Of a stretch of 64,000 bases of DNA, positions 11,892 through 21,141 are shown one piece after another. The notes beneath the pieces are model-generated. The model was not told where the DNA came from and did not search any database. It saw nothing but the letters and a program-made list of their open reading frames with translations. Every line of letters starts with the position of its first letter. The stretch's first letter is position 1. This DNA comes from Mangrovicoccus ximenensis (lineage in GTDB: Bacteria > Pseudomonadota > Alphaproteobacteria > Rhodobacterales > Rhodobacteraceae). Location: contig NZ_QBKZ01000002.1 of assembly GCF_003056725.1 (NCBI RefSeq), positions 58,948-122,947 on the forward strand, read 5' to 3'. The translations under genes and the position numbers were made by a program.

Positions 11892-12057
11892 CTATTAGTA
11901 ATAGCTATGGTCATTTCTGTAGAACTGGGCCGCGACACGGACAAGATTCTGATAAGAAATTTTTTTCGGGGATCTTGTCGGGCGATGGACCCGCGTTTCT
12001 CCGGAACCGCCCCCCTTGCCAGCCAGGATGCGGTCATTTAGATAGTCGACCTATCTA
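11892..12057. promoter_or_regulatory. Two palindromic sites upstream of MarR gene
   Basis: CTATTA-G-TAATAG (11892-11904) and TAGATAG-TCGAC-CTATCTA (12039-12057) flank an AT-rich promoter region. The second ends 14 bp before the MarR start. It has the size and symmetry of a MarR dimer site and probably allows autorepression. Confidence 0.65.
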
Positions 12058-12071
12058 TTGGGAGAACGGCA

Positions 12072-12521
12072 ATGTCTCGTCCCGGAAAGCGGGAGGACCT
12101 GGGCCTTCAGCTCATCACCGTATCGCGACGCTACCGCCGCATGATGGACGCAGTCTTCGCCGAGCACGGGCTCAGCGATGCCTCCACGCTGCCGCTGCGC
12201 TTCCTGATCCGGCAGGACCGGCCCTACCGCCAGAAGGACCTGGCGGAGGAGCTGGACATCGAGGGCCCCACGCTGGTGCGGGTGCTCGACACGCTGGTGG
12301 CGCAGGGCTTCGTGCAGCGCGCCGAAGATCCCGGAGACCGGCGGGCCAAGCTGGTCACCGCCACCGATGCCGGGCGCGGCTTCCTCGCCGCACTTGCCGG
12401 CCGATTGGACTTGCTGCGCGGCGAGATCTTCGCAGGGGTCGACGAAGCCGATGTCGACAGCGCGCTGACGCTGCTCGCGCAGCTCGACGCGAACATGCAG
12501 GCGCTCGGCCGCCGGGACTGA
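12072..12521 (+). CDS. MarR-family transcriptional regulator
   Basis: A 149-residue protein with the MarR winged helix: LPLRFLIRQDRPYRQKDLAE, LDIEGPTLVRVLDTLVAQGF and the wing RAEDPGDRRAKLVTATDAG. MarR dimers repress efflux or detoxification genes and release DNA on binding phenolic ligands. The start is supported by GGGAGAACGGCA upstream. The next gene, 73 bp on, encodes a FUSC-type efflux membrane protein, a common target, so it likely controls that pump and itself through the palindrome at 12039. Confidence 0.88.
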   Translation: MSRPGKREDLGLQLITVSRRYRRMMDAVFAEHGLSDASTLPLRFLIRQDRPYRQKDLAEELDIEGPTLVRVLDTLVAQGFVQRAEDPGDRRAKLVTATDAGRGFLAALAGRLDLLRGEIFAGVDEADVDSALTLLAQLDANMQALGRRD

Positions 12522-12594
12522 TCCCGCGGGCCGGGCCGGACAATTGCAGACCCGAACCTCCGGTCGCGGGACCGGGACAGGAAAGGCATGACCA

Positions 12595-12990
12595 ATGACG
12601 AAAGCAGAGCTCGGACGGGCGCTGTCGCTGGGCGCCGCGGCCTGGACCGCCTTCGCGCTGGCAACCGCCCTTGGAATCGAACACGCCTTCTGGGCCTCGA
12701 TGCCGGTCTGGGTCGTCGCCCAGCCCTGGCGCGGCGTGATCTTCGAGCGCGCGCTCTGGCGGCTTCTCGGCACGGTTCTCGGCGGGGCAGCCGGGCTGGC
12801 CCTGCTGGCGCTCTCCCCTTCCCCCTGGGCCACCGCGATCGGCATGGCGCTGCTTCTCGCGGCCGGCGCGTCGCTGACCCATCTGTGGCAGGGCGTGCGC
12901 AGCTACCTGCCGCTGATGAGCGCGATCACCGTTGCCGTGGTGGTGCTCCCGGCGATGCTCGACCCGTCCGGCGGCCTGGAGCTCGCATGG
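12595..12990 (+). pseudogene. FUSC/AaeB-type aromatic acid efflux membrane protein, truncated
   Basis: The first about 130 residues contain four membrane segments: GAAAWTAFALATALGI, FWASMPVWVVA, LGTVLGGAAGLALLALSPSP and ITVAVVVLPAMLDP. They match the N-terminal module of the fusaric acid resistance-like family, which exports aromatic acids. Members have 350-700 residues. Here the frame continues from about 12990 into an IS5 relic (RRPPVLSG), so the transporter is cut. It would have been regulated by the upstream MarR. Confidence 0.7.
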
Positions 12991-13480
12991 CCGGGTTCGC
13001 GCCGAAGGCCGCCGGTCCTTTCGGGCGCGGCGATCCTGTGCCGCGCGGTGGCGAAGGTCCTGTCCGGCCCGCCGCTGCGCCAGTGGTCAGGGCCCGATGG
13101 GCGACGGCGGGCGGGACGGTCTCGGCCGTCATCGGGATGGCAGCGCTGGACTGGCCGGTCCGGACGTCTCCACGCTCAGCCTATGGCAGAGCGGGACGGG
13201 GCTGCCGTAGTTCCTCGAAGGATTGCCGTCTAGGTATCGTCCCGCCGTGCTCCAGGCCTGCTGAAGACGGCGCCGGCGTCAAAGTCCCCGGCGAAGGAAG
13301 AGGGGCCGTGGCGCCAGCGGCGCCGCAAGAGCCCGATGAATGGACGGCCAGGGCACAGGCCACGCATCGCTGCCGCCAGCGCCGCAAGCTCTGCCCGGCG
13401 GGGGATACTGCGGCGGGCGGCATCCGGGAGGGCTTCGCCTCCGGCCACGAGGCCAACGGCCCCGTTCGCCGGAAAAGCGA
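12985..13480 (+). mobile_element. IS5-family transposase relic B
   Basis: Pieces in order: RPPVLSGAAI, KVLSGPPLRQ, MAALDWPV, and in other frames IKVPGEG-like KVPGEGRG, DEWTARAQATHRCRQRRK and DTAAGGIR. It is an IS5 transposase broken by several frameshifts and by two inserts: a GGGCCCGATGGGCGACGG block near 13088 and a GTGGCGCCAGCGG block at 13302-13340. It starts where the FUSC gene is cut. Confidence 0.65.
13083..13112. repeat. Partial palindromic element in IS5 relic B
   Basis: GGGCCCGATGGGCGACGGCG matches the right half of the 70-bp palindromic element. The corresponding site in relic C (18170-18238) holds a fuller copy, just before the LDWPVPD segment of the transposase. Confidence 0.5.
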
Positions 13481-15060
13481 TCGCCCGGACCTTTTCCGGA
13501 TCCGGCTCATATCTCGACCCGGCTCCGGCATCCGCTCCAGGTGCGCCGCAGGGACAGGCCGAGCTGCTCCGAAGTCCGCAGGACCCCGTTGCACGCGCTC
13601 CGGCCATGTCGGGCATCCATAGGTCCGCGTTGCGATGCGGCGGAATGATTGCCGCTGCATCATGCACCTCGCCGGTTCGCCCTGCCGCAGCGGCAGAGGG
13701 AGACGTGACGCTGGCGCCAGTGCTGCCGCGAAAACCCGCCGGAAAATGGACGTGGCCAGGCCCTGCGGCGGTTCCGGTGGCCCCCTTCGATTGCTCGCGG
13801 ACACTGGGGCACCGACCGCCATCGCTCCGGGGACGATGCCGAATGGCATCAATGCGGCAGGCGAAAGGCTTCGGAGCAATGGCCGCGACAGTGCGCATCA
13901 TGGCACAGGCGCAATTATGGCAGCGCCAAGCGGCGCTGTCGCGGGTCCGCCCTGACCGGTGGCGCGGTTCGCTCACGGCGCAGGATCCGCCTCGGCATCG
14001 ACGGGAAAACGCAGGAGATCCGGGCCGTCGAGGTCACCTCCGGCAATGCCGGTTCGCTCGGACCGGCGCGGGATGCTGCCTGACCTGCCTGCCCGGATCC
14101 CGGCGGACGGGGAGATCGCCGCCGTCGTCGGCGGGTTGCCAGCGGATGCGCCGTCGCCCATCGGGCGCCGGCGCCGTGGCAGCTCCGAGCATGGCTTGCC
14201 CCGCCGGGGCGCCCCCGGCCCCTGCCCGGCAATCGCCTCCCCAAGCCGGTCTGCCCCGAACCCGGCCTCGGCGGCGGCATGACTGCTTGGCGGGCGATCG
14301 TTTCCCGGAAGGACCGCAGACCATCCCCGCTCCTGCAGCACGACCCCCTGCGTGCTGATGGCCGGACGCCTGGCGCCAGCCTGCGGCGATCGATTTTCAC
14401 CAAGCCTGTTCGGTCCTCGAAGCTTCCGCGGAAGATTTTCCGCTGTCGCGGACCGGCACGGACACCCGGCGAGCTTCGGCCTTGGCACCGGAGAAATCCT
14501 TGCAGGCAGGGCGCGCGGTTCAGCCCCTCTCTTCCTGTCGCCCGCTGCGCGAGGCTCCCTCCCGCAGCCAGTCAGCCGATGCCGGTCCCGCCGCGATGGC
14601 GCGGTTCCGGCGCGCCGTGTCCACACGGCTTTCGGACCTGGGGCACGGGACCGCTCATCCTCGGCCAAAGCGCGCCCCGGAGCGCGGGCCAACTCTGCAG
14701 CGTCCCGCCGTCCGGTTCCCGGACCGCACCCCGCACTGCCCTTGTCAGCGGACCGGGCGATCTGCCCGGGAAACCGCCGCCGCCGGAGACCGATTGCCAG
14801 ATTCCCGACGGCACGGGGCGTCCAACGGGCCGGGCGCGGGAGGCCGATGGCAAGGGGCGTCGGCGCCCCTTGGCCCGGCACCGCTTCTTGCGTCCGGACG
14901 GTCGCGGCCCAGGGCCGCAAACCAGATGCAAATCGCCCGCACCGGAAAGACCACGGCCGACGCTTTCCAATCAAGGACCCCATGGCCGATCAGGGACGCG
15001 CCAAGGGCTGCCGCCCCCCCTTTGCAAGGGTCGCCGGCGCGGCCTTGCGGGGTCCTGCAC
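13481..15060. other. Non-coding stretch with transposase debris
   Basis: Very GC-rich, with long open frames in every direction but none with recognisable domains or biased codon use. The only identified content is an IS5 piece at 13985-14200. I see no RNA gene or promoter. It ends at the RNase E terminator. Confidence 0.5.
13985..14200 (+). mobile_element. IS5-family (second subtype) transposase fragment
   Basis: Reads RLGIDGKTQEIRAVEVTSGN and, after a frameshift, LPARIPADGEIAAVVGGLP, matching the DDE core region (IDxxTLEIRAVEVT...QIPxDEEIATVTADG). The wording is unlike the other IS5 relics, so it is another lineage. A truncated palindromic element (GCCCATCGGGCGCC, from about 14140) again occurs right at the VTADG position. 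Confidence 0.6.
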
Positions 15061-15066
15061 GCACAA

Positions 15067-15102
15067 AGGAAAAGGGCCGCAGCGGTGTTCCGCTGTGGCC
15101 CT
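15067..15102 (-). terminator. Intrinsic terminator of rne
   Basis: On the minus strand AGGGCCACAGCGG-AACA-CCGCTGCGGCCCT forms a stem of about 13 bp followed by TTTTCCTTT. It lies 25 bp after the RNase E stop codon. Confidence 0.8.
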
Positions 15103-15126
15103 CCTGTCCGTCCGGATCGCCTGTGA

Positions 15127-15345
15127 TCAGCCGACCGACCACCAGCCGCGCCGTTTCGGCTTGGCTGCCGCGGCATCCGCTTCGGCGGTTTCCAGCTCCT
15201 GCTCGGGCGCTGCCGCGGGAGCGGGCGCCGGAGCAGCCTCTTCGGCCGGTTCCGCCGGTGCTTCGGCTGCAGGCACTTCGGCAGGAGCCTCAGGCGCCGC
15301 AGCTTCCGCCGCCGGTTCCTCTGCGGGAGCTTCGGGCAGCTCTTC
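15127..15345 (-). pseudogene. rne: Ribonuclease E, C-terminal tail fragment
   Basis: The last about 70 residues form an Ala/Pro/Glu-rich tail ending AAAAKPKRRGWWSVG, the typical C-terminus of alphaproteobacterial RNase E, the degradosome scaffold. The catalytic S1 and RNase domains are missing; from about 15346 upstream no RNase E sequence is found. The natural terminator downstream is retained. RNase E is normally essential, so an intact copy is expected elsewhere. Confidence 0.65.
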
Positions 15346-16503
15346 CGCTTGTCCGATCCGGAACTGAAACCCGTCCGTTGGCGTCCGGCCTCCCGCGACA
15401 TGATCCGCCCGCCGACGCGCTTGACGCGGATCATCCGGGCCGTCTCTGCCGCGCGCCTGGCGGCAGGCCGGATTGTTCCGCAGCGCCCGGCCGGACATCG
15501 CCTTGCCCGCAGGATGGCAGCATGGCACCGCAGGTTGCCGCATGCAGATGCCTGCTGGCCGTCCCGATGGCCCGGACAGCAGGCATCTGCGGCAGAAACC
15601 CGGGCAACGAGGCGGCCCGCGAAACGGTCCGGGCAGGCCGCGCTTGCCGGCATGCCACGCCATTCCCGGATCAAAGGACCCACGTCTCCCGAGCGGCGCG
15701 CCTGCCGTCGCCGCCAGCGGCAGGACCGACGGCGCCGCATGATCTCGCCAGGGGCAAGGGTTCGGAACGCGGCCGGTCCGCCCCGGAGGAGGACCGAACG
15801 GATTTCCCCCCCGATATGGGCGACAGGCCCCAGCCTCGGGCGCGCGCCCAAAGACGCCGATGCAGCCGCCCTGCTTCAGGCAAAGCTGCAGACAGAATGC
15901 GACCAGCTTGGAAAGCGTTTCGGAGACCGTGCGATGCGCCGGGCCGCCTTGCCCCGGTCCCGGAAACTCCCCCGAGGATGGCATCGCGCCCGGCACCGCA
16001 TCGAAGCGAGCACCGAAACCGCCAGCACCGCTGCTCCGGTCCCCTTCCGCCCTCGACACGCATGTTCGCATGCGGAAACCGCAATCGGTGGCCTCCGCTT
16101 CCTCTTGAGGTCAGCCCCGCCGGGACTTGTGCCCGTTCGCCTGTCTGCACCTTTGGCGACCGGAGCAGGCCATTGTCCGGGCCGTGCAGCGGAGCATTCC
16201 GTTCGGCCTGCCGGCCTTCACACAATGGGAAGGCGGCCTCTTGGACATGCCCGCGCGACGGCTGCGGCCGAGCCTCAGGACCGGGTCCGGGACGAGGTCC
16301 CTCGGTCAGGACCCGCTCGGCGATCGCTGCGTCCAGCGGCTTCCGGCCCATCCAGTTCCCTGCACATGCGGCCCGTCCGCATTCGGGCCGAAGATCGGTT
16401 CCCCCGCCCGGACCCACGTGGCAGAGGTAGGTCTCCGGACCGTCATGGACCAGCCAGTGCCGCCTCCAGCCATCAGGTCGCGGACGGGCTCCGGCAGGCA
16501 AAT
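15346..16503. other. Unassigned GC-rich stretch
   Basis: Frames of over 250 codons exist on both strands but overlap each other and show no recognisable motif. The minus-strand stretch near 16330-16500 (WLVHDGPETYLCHVG) looks faintly protein-like but was not identified. Probably decayed sequence bordered by an IS end at 16504. Confidence 0.4.
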
Positions 16504-16530
16504 GGGGCTCTGACTCAATTTTGATGCAGG
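16504..16530. repeat. IS-end-like repeat, copy 1
   Basis: GGGCTCTGACTCAATTTTG followed by ATGCAGG. The same 26-bp block, with one change, occurs at 29035-29060, where it cuts a dehydrogenase gene. It resembles the terminal repeat of an insertion sequence. Confidence 0.6.
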
Positions 16531-16679
16531 CCGCGCATGTAAGATCGCCGACCTTCGGAGAGGCCCGGATCTGATCAGGCGGCTGCGGCGGGCAGCCTGA
16601 TGTTCCGAGTTTCGGTCACGCGGGCGAGGGGTTCAAGAGACATGTATCTCCGAGCCACGGCCCATTCGCCGTTGGTCTC

Positions 16680-16727
16680 GAGCAGTTCGGCATGTGGCCG
16701 CCATGGGTCCGAGGCCCATGCCGGACG
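16680..16727. repeat. Palindromic element in IS256 relic (diverged)
   Basis: GAGCAGTTCGGCATG, then CCATGGGTCCGAGGCCCATG. The core CCATxGGTCCGAGxCCxATG is that of the 70-bp element. It lies near the C-terminal end of the IS256 frame. Confidence 0.55.
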
Positions 16728-17132
16728 TGCCGGCGAGGCGGATGATGGCACCATCGTTCGGAAAGATCCCGATGACGTCGGCGCGGCGCTTGATCTCGCG
16801 GTTCACCCTTTCCAGCGGGTTGGTCGACGCGATCTGGCTCCAATGCTGCCTGGGGAGTTCGCGCCGGTCCGCCGCAGGCGGCGAACCGTCCGGGGGACGG
16901 TTCGAGGCAAGAACGGGCGGAGCCCCATGCAGGCAAGGACATCTTCGCGGATGCCGTCCATCATTTCGCCGAGCTTCGGCCGCTTTTCCCTCAGCGCGTC
17001 GGCAACGGCAATCCACTGGGCTTCCGCCTCGGCCTTGGCCTCCTGCGCAAAGATGGCCTTCGGCATCGCCGCCACGGCCGTACGCTGCTTGGCGGGAGCA
17101 TGGGCGAGCGCGTTGCGCATCCAATGCAGTGA

Positions 17133-17202
17133 GGCAGTGGCCGCCGTCGCCCATCGGGCTCGGACCGATGGCGCCACGATGGGCAACTCCGGGACCGCTG
17201 CC
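17133..17202. repeat. 70-bp palindromic element in IS256 relic
   Basis: Ends GGCAGTGG and CCGCTGCC; core GCCCATCGGGCTCGG then CCGATGGCGCC and CGATGGGCAACTCC. It splits the transposase between ATHRRC and HWMRNA, adjacent residues in IS256 proteins, so it is an insertion. Confidence 0.8.
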
Positions 17203-17688
17203 GAACGCAGCGCCGGTGGGTGGCGCTGAACACGCGGCGCGCGGCGGCGCCGAGACCGCGGCGGGCGGCGGCAATCACCAGATTGACGCTGCGCAAACCG
17301 CGATCGGCCAAGGTGCGCAGGAAATCCGTCCGGAACGTTTCGGCTTCCGACGGGCCCGTGGCGACGCCCGGCACCTCGCGCTTGCCGTCCTCGTTGACGG
17401 CCACGGCGAGCATCACGGCCTTGCTGATGATCCTCCCGCCCTCGCGGACCTTGAGGTACGTCGCATCGAGCCAGAGGCATGGCCAGGCGCCCTCCAATGG
17501 CCGCGTGAGGACTGCGTTCACCCGCTCGTCATCTCCGGACACAGGCGGCTGACCTGGCTTTCCGACATGCCGCATTCGTCGGGCGGACCGTCCACTGGAC
17601 GCTCCGCTGATCCTCCTCATCCCATCGCCTTGACCAAGCCGTCCACCGACCGGGTCGAGATGCCTTGCATGTAGGCCTCCTGGAACGA

Positions 17689-17731
17689 GCCATGTCGCGC
17701 CATTGGTCCGAGTGACAATGGCGAGTGGGCG
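17689..17731. repeat. Palindromic insert, subfamily 2, at IS256/IS5 junction
   Basis: CGCCATTGGTCCGAGTGACA then ATGGCG: near-perfect palindrome with GAGCCATGT at its left. It sits exactly between the 5' end of the IS256 relic and the left end of IS5 relic C. Confidence 0.65.
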
Positions 17732-17848
17732 CTGTTGCAGGGCTCAGCGGCTTCCGGGATTCACGGCGTGGCTCCGGCGGGGCGAGAGCCTGCCATGAGC
17801 AAGGCCTGACGCCGCCCGCTACCGTACCACCAACCGAAATGCAGCCCT

Positions 17849-17891
17849 GAGCCGTCGATGCGCCCTTGGTCCGAGCGCAAGGTCGAACGCG
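17849..17891. repeat. Palindromic insert, subfamily 2, in IS5 relic C
   Basis: GAGCCGTCGATGCGCCCTTG then GTCCGAGCGCAAGGTCGAAC. It occupies the same site in the transposase (between the NW and ALKRRG codons) as the block at 4279-4321. Confidence 0.65.
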
Positions 17892-18169
17892 CTTAAGCGG
17901 CGCGGGGCACGGCTCGTCTGGCTGGACAAGGACATGGCCTGGCTCGTGACGAAGATCGGCAAGACGGGATGTCCGCCGGCATTCCTGAACAAGGAGGATC
18001 GGCAGACGGTCCGGGGACAGTCCGGTCCGATCCGCGAAGGCGGCAAATCCTCCGCGGAGGATTCCTGGCCGGACGGGCGGCGCCCTGCCCGGCGCATGCC
18101 GTCCCGTTCCGCGTCATGGCGAAGGTCCTGTCCGGCCTGCCGCCGCGCCAGATCGGGCGATGGGATCGC

Positions 18170-18238
18170 CGCGGGCCCGCGTGAGTTGCCCATCGCGGCC
18201 CCATCGGTTCGGGCCCGATGGGCGGCGGCGCGGCGGAA
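18170..18238. repeat. 70-bp palindromic element in IS5 relic C
   Basis: GAGTTGCCCATCGCGGCCCC, then ATCGG and GGGCCCGATGGGC, with GGAATTGCC at the right. It lies between the LPPRQ and MDWPVPD codons of the transposase, the same site as the partial copy at 13083. Confidence 0.65.
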
Positions 18239-18420
18239 TTGCCGCCAGCATCCTCGAAATGGCAGGCATGGACTGGCCGGTGCCGGACGTCTCCACGCTT
18301 AGCCGGCGCCGATGCGGGACGGGGCCGTGGCGCCAGCGGGGCCCCGAAAGCCCGATGAACGGCAAGCGCTGCATCCGCCCCCTAAATTCCGATTTCAGGT
18401 GTTTTCGAGGGGGATAGCGC

Positions 18421-18920
18421 CGGCGGGGCGTGCCGGTGTCCGAGCCCTTGGGCAAACATGACGCCGCACAGAGCGCTTCTTGATGATTCACGGCATGTTG
18501 CAGGCGAGGGGCGTGCCGGGAGGCTCTGCCTTGGAAAGGGGCTTGAGCGCCATCGCGCTCCCCCCGCCCACGGCCCGGAGAGCCGTGCCGGCCCGCGCAT
18601 TGCCGATTCCGAACCAGCAAGGCCGAAGAAACCTGCCCAAGTTTCCGCTGGTCATGGCACCGTCGGACGCAGCCGCGCGGCTGCTCTCCCGGCAACGGGC
18701 ATCGATGTTCCGCCTGAACCTGCGACTTGTCACATGGCGAAGGGCGCCAGCTGCGATGGCGGCAATCCCGCCTCCGGAAGCGGAGCCATGACGGCCGGCG
18801 GCGCTGGCGCATATGGAGACGCCGGCGGCGGCTCGGGCGAGCTCAGGCCTCCTGGCATGGGCGCCAGGTCCCGATGCGGCACACGCGCACCAATTGAGGC
18901 CCGGACCGCGGCCCGGGAGC
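18421..18920. other. Unassigned stretch
   Basis: No supported gene. The stretch is bounded by an IS5 relic on the left and a DapA-family fragment on the right. Short frames on both strands show no motif. Confidence 0.4.
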
Positions 18921-19079
18921 GGTCAGCGCGGTGGCCTCGCCGGTGCCGCCGATCGGGGCCAGCCCCTCCGTGCCGGCCGCGACCAGCGCATTCGCCAGAT
19001 CGGCGGCAGCCTTGCGGTCGATCCGGCCGGTCCCGAGAAGCGGGGTCGGCGTTGCGGTGACGATGCCCGAGAGTTGCAT
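18921..19079 (-). pseudogene. DapA-family aldolase/lyase, 5' fragment
   Basis: The first about 53 residues, MQLSGIVTATPTPLLGTGRI, then AADLANALVAAGTEGLAPIG and GTGEATALT, match the start of the dihydrodipicolinate synthase/N-acetylneuraminate lyase TIM barrel including the GGTGE substrate-carboxylate motif. The reading changes right after ALT, so the Schiff-base Tyr and Lys are absent. GGAAGGA precedes the ATG. The substrate cannot be told. Confidence 0.7.
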
Positions 19080-19206
19080 GGGGGCGGTCCTTCCTGTTGT
19101 CCTGCCTCCCGTTCTGCGTCCGGCAGTCCATCCATCAAAGGAAAAATCGTAGCCTATACGAAAAAAACATCCTTTGAGGGTGCCGGGCTGCCGGATTGCC
19201 CGGAAT

Positions 19207-20119
19207 TCAGGCGGCGTCCTTGTGCTGCGGCGCTGCCATGCCGGGCAGGTCGCCCCGGTCGAGCCCCGACAGGATCATCGCCTCCTGCAGCTCTTGGAGC
19301 AGCCCGGCCAGCGCAGTTTCCGCCCCGGGCTCGCCTGCCGCGGCCAGTCCCCAGAGCGGCAGGCGGCCGGCCATCACGCCCGCGGCCCCGGCATGCAGGT
19401 ATTTCAGCACGTCGAGCCCGTGGCGCACGCCGCTGTCGGCAAGCACCGTCACGCGGCTGCCCACGGCCGCGCAGATCGGCGGCAGCAGGTCGATCACTGC
19501 CGGACAGGCATCGAAATTGCGGCCGCCATGGGACGAGACGACGATCCCGTCTGCGCCGAATTCCGCCGCCTTTTCCGCGTCTTCCGGGGCGCAGACCCCC
19601 TTCAGGACCAGCTTGCCCTGCCAGCGGTCGCGGATCCGGGCGATCTCGTCCCAGTCGCGCGGCGGGGCGAACCCGATGCGGGCGTCGTCCGGTGCGTGGG
19701 TCAGGGTCGGGCGGCTTTCCGCGGGATAATGGCCGTGCGCGGGCATGCCGCCCTTCAGCAGTTCGGGCAGGATCACCCGCATCGCCCAGGGCGCGTGCAG
19801 CGCCACGTCCAGAACCGTGCGGGCGCGCCAGCGGAACGGCATGCCGAAGCCGCGGCGGCTGTTCCAGTCCTTGCGGATGGCGATCGGCGTGTCGAGCGTC
19901 GGCACCAGCACCTCGGCGCCCGCATCGGCCGCCTGGCGCATCAGCCCGTAGCTCAGCTCCTTGTCGTTCCAAGTGTAGAGCTGCATCCAGATCCGCGCTT
20001 CGGGCACCGCCTCGCGGATCGCCCAGATCGGCGTGACCGACTGGGTGGAGAGGCAGAGCGGCAGGCCGCGCCGGGTGGCGGCGCGCGCCAGCCGGGTCTC
20101 GCCGTCGCGCTCGACCACG
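19207..20119 (-). pseudogene. FMN-dependent alpha-hydroxy-acid dehydrogenase, N-terminally truncated
   Basis: The reading VERDGETRLARAATRRGLPL, CLSTQSVTPIW, WMQLYTWNDKELSYGLMRQA, LVLKGVCAPEDAEKA, VVSSHGGRNFDACPAVIDLL and VLADSGVRHGLDVLKYLHAG covers the FMN-binding TIM barrel of the lactate/mandelate dehydrogenase family, with the catalytic His in SSHGGR and the FMN-phosphate DSGVR loop. About 80 N-terminal residues are missing. The natural TGA is present. The gene meets the SRP RNA region head-on at about 20119. Confidence 0.85.
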
Positions 20120-20198
20120 TTTGTAGCAGGATTTGTGGCAGAGGCCCTTGGAGTGCAGGAGTTTCCTGCATTTTCATGGCGCTAGAGGGGGGTGGGGT

Positions 20199-20293
20199 GA
20201 GAGGCTGGACAACGACCCAAGCGGGGCTCGTTACGGCTGCTTCCTTCCGGACCTGACCGGGTTGGCGAGGTGCCTGCCCGCGCCAACCTCTCG
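20199..20293 (-). ncRNA. ffs: Signal recognition particle RNA (4.5S type)
   Basis: The minus strand carries the near-universal apical hairpin GGTCAGGTCCGGAAGGAAGC followed by AGCC. A GAGAGGTTGGCG...CCAGCCTCTC pairing closes the molecule, giving about 95 nt, the bacterial short SRP RNA. It binds Ffh and targets membrane proteins to SecYEG. The ends are set by the terminal pairing. It appears intact and is probably essential. Confidence 0.93.
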
Positions 20294-20473
20294 AGCGGTC
20301 ATCTACGCGTTGCAAACGGAGGTTTCAACCCCCTGCGGGCACGCAGGCGGACCAAGATATGCCCGTTTCGCGCCGATCTGTGTTCGCCTGCGCACATAAG
20401 TGCCGGTTTTCTTTCCCGTACATCGGAATATCTAGGGGGCCAGAGCTTAACAATTATCCGTTTGGAGCCCGTG

Positions 20474-21016
20474 ATGAAAACTGTTGCCGTACTCGTCGGA
20501 TCGCTGCGCCGCGACTCGATCAACCGCAAATTCGCCGAAGCGCTGGAGAAGCTGGCCGAGGGCAAGCTGAAATTCGACTATGTCGATCTCGACATGCCGC
20601 TCTACAACGAGGACCTGTGGGAGAACCCGCCGGCCGCCGTCACCGAGATGAAGCGCATCGTCGATGCCGCCGACGGGGTGCTGGTGCTGACGCCGGAATA
20701 CAACCGCTTCATGTCGCCCGCGGTGAAGAACGCGATCGACTGGGGCTCGCGCCCCTATGGCAAGGGCTCCTGGAGCGGCAAGCCGGCCGCCGGGATCGGC
20801 GCCACCCCGGGCGCGCTCGGCGCGCTGGCGGGCATCATGTCGCTGATCACCCTGATGGGCGCGGTCGGCATGACCGTGATGACCCAGCCCGGCGTCTACA
20901 TGAGCCTGCGCGATTCGAGCTTCGATGCCGAGGGCGGCATTGCCGACGAGGGCGCACGCAAGTTCCTGCAGGGCTTTGTCGACGCTTTCGCGGACTGGGT
21001 CGACACCAAGGCCTGA
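20474..21016 (+). CDS. NADPH-dependent FMN reductase (flavoprotein quinone reductase family)
   Basis: A complete 180-residue protein. It has the flavodoxin-like start VAVLVGSLRRDSINRKFAEA (phosphate-binding GSLRxxSxN), LVLTPEYNRFMSPAVKNAID and GKPAAGIGATPGALGALAG, the ChrR/YieF-type signature. Such enzymes reduce quinones, flavins or chromate using NAD(P)H and protect against oxidative stress. TGGAGCCCGTG precedes the ATG. It has its own intergenic region of about 180 bp after the SRP RNA. Confidence 0.9.
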   Translation: MKTVAVLVGSLRRDSINRKFAEALEKLAEGKLKFDYVDLDMPLYNEDLWENPPAAVTEMKRIVDAADGVLVLTPEYNRFMSPAVKNAIDWGSRPYGKGSWSGKPAAGIGATPGALGALAGIMSLITLMGAVGMTVMTQPGVYMSLRDSSFDAEGGIADEGARKFLQGFVDAFADWVDTKA

Positions 21017-21141
21017 CACGGCCCGGATGGCGGGCGGGCTGCGCGGAAAGCCGCGCGGTTCGCGAGGTCGTCATGACGGGGCAGGGAAAACTCGTGTAGG
21101 ATCCGGGGCGAGACCCGCAACCTGCAGAGGCCCGTCGCCCC

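Larger units (their letters stand above)
16575..17690 (-). mobile_element. IS256-family (mutator) transposase relic
   Basis: Minus-strand segments in order: EAYMQGISTRSVDGLVKAMG, DERVNAVLTRPLEG, WLDATYLKVREGGRIISKAV, ATGPSEAETFRTDFLRTLAD, HWMRNALAHAPAKQRTAVAA, ASTNPLERVNREIKRRADVI and FPNDGAIIRLAG. This is most of an IS256 transposase, including the first catalytic Asp segment and the C-terminal region. It is broken by frameshifts and by palindromic inserts at 17133-17202 and 16680-16727. It begins at another insert at 17689 that adjoins IS5 relic C. Confidence 0.85.
17728..18420 (+). mobile_element. IS5-family transposase relic C
   Basis: Starts with an IS5 end (GCTGTTGCAGGGCTCAGCGG); then RYRTTN, LKRRGARLVWLDKDMAW, KVLSGLPPRQ and MAGMDWPVPDVSTLSRR. 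It stops before the catalytic core. Three inserts interrupt it: a palindrome at 17849-17891, a roughly 110-bp block at about 17985-18095 that is also present in relic D, and the 70-bp element at about 18170-18238. Confidence 0.75.

Noticed and set aside
15067-15102. Considered as another palindromic transposon element
   Set aside because: It has a T-run after the stem and follows the rne stop, so it is an ordinary terminator unrelated in sequence to the 70-bp element.
14352-16430. A 692-codon plus-strand open frame
   Set aside because: Low-complexity Arg/Pro/Ala translation with no motif, and it runs antisense through the rne tail and its terminator.
20299-21019. Minus-strand frames over the FMN reductase
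   Set aside because: Antisense of a clearly conserved flavoprotein with a good ribosome-binding site.
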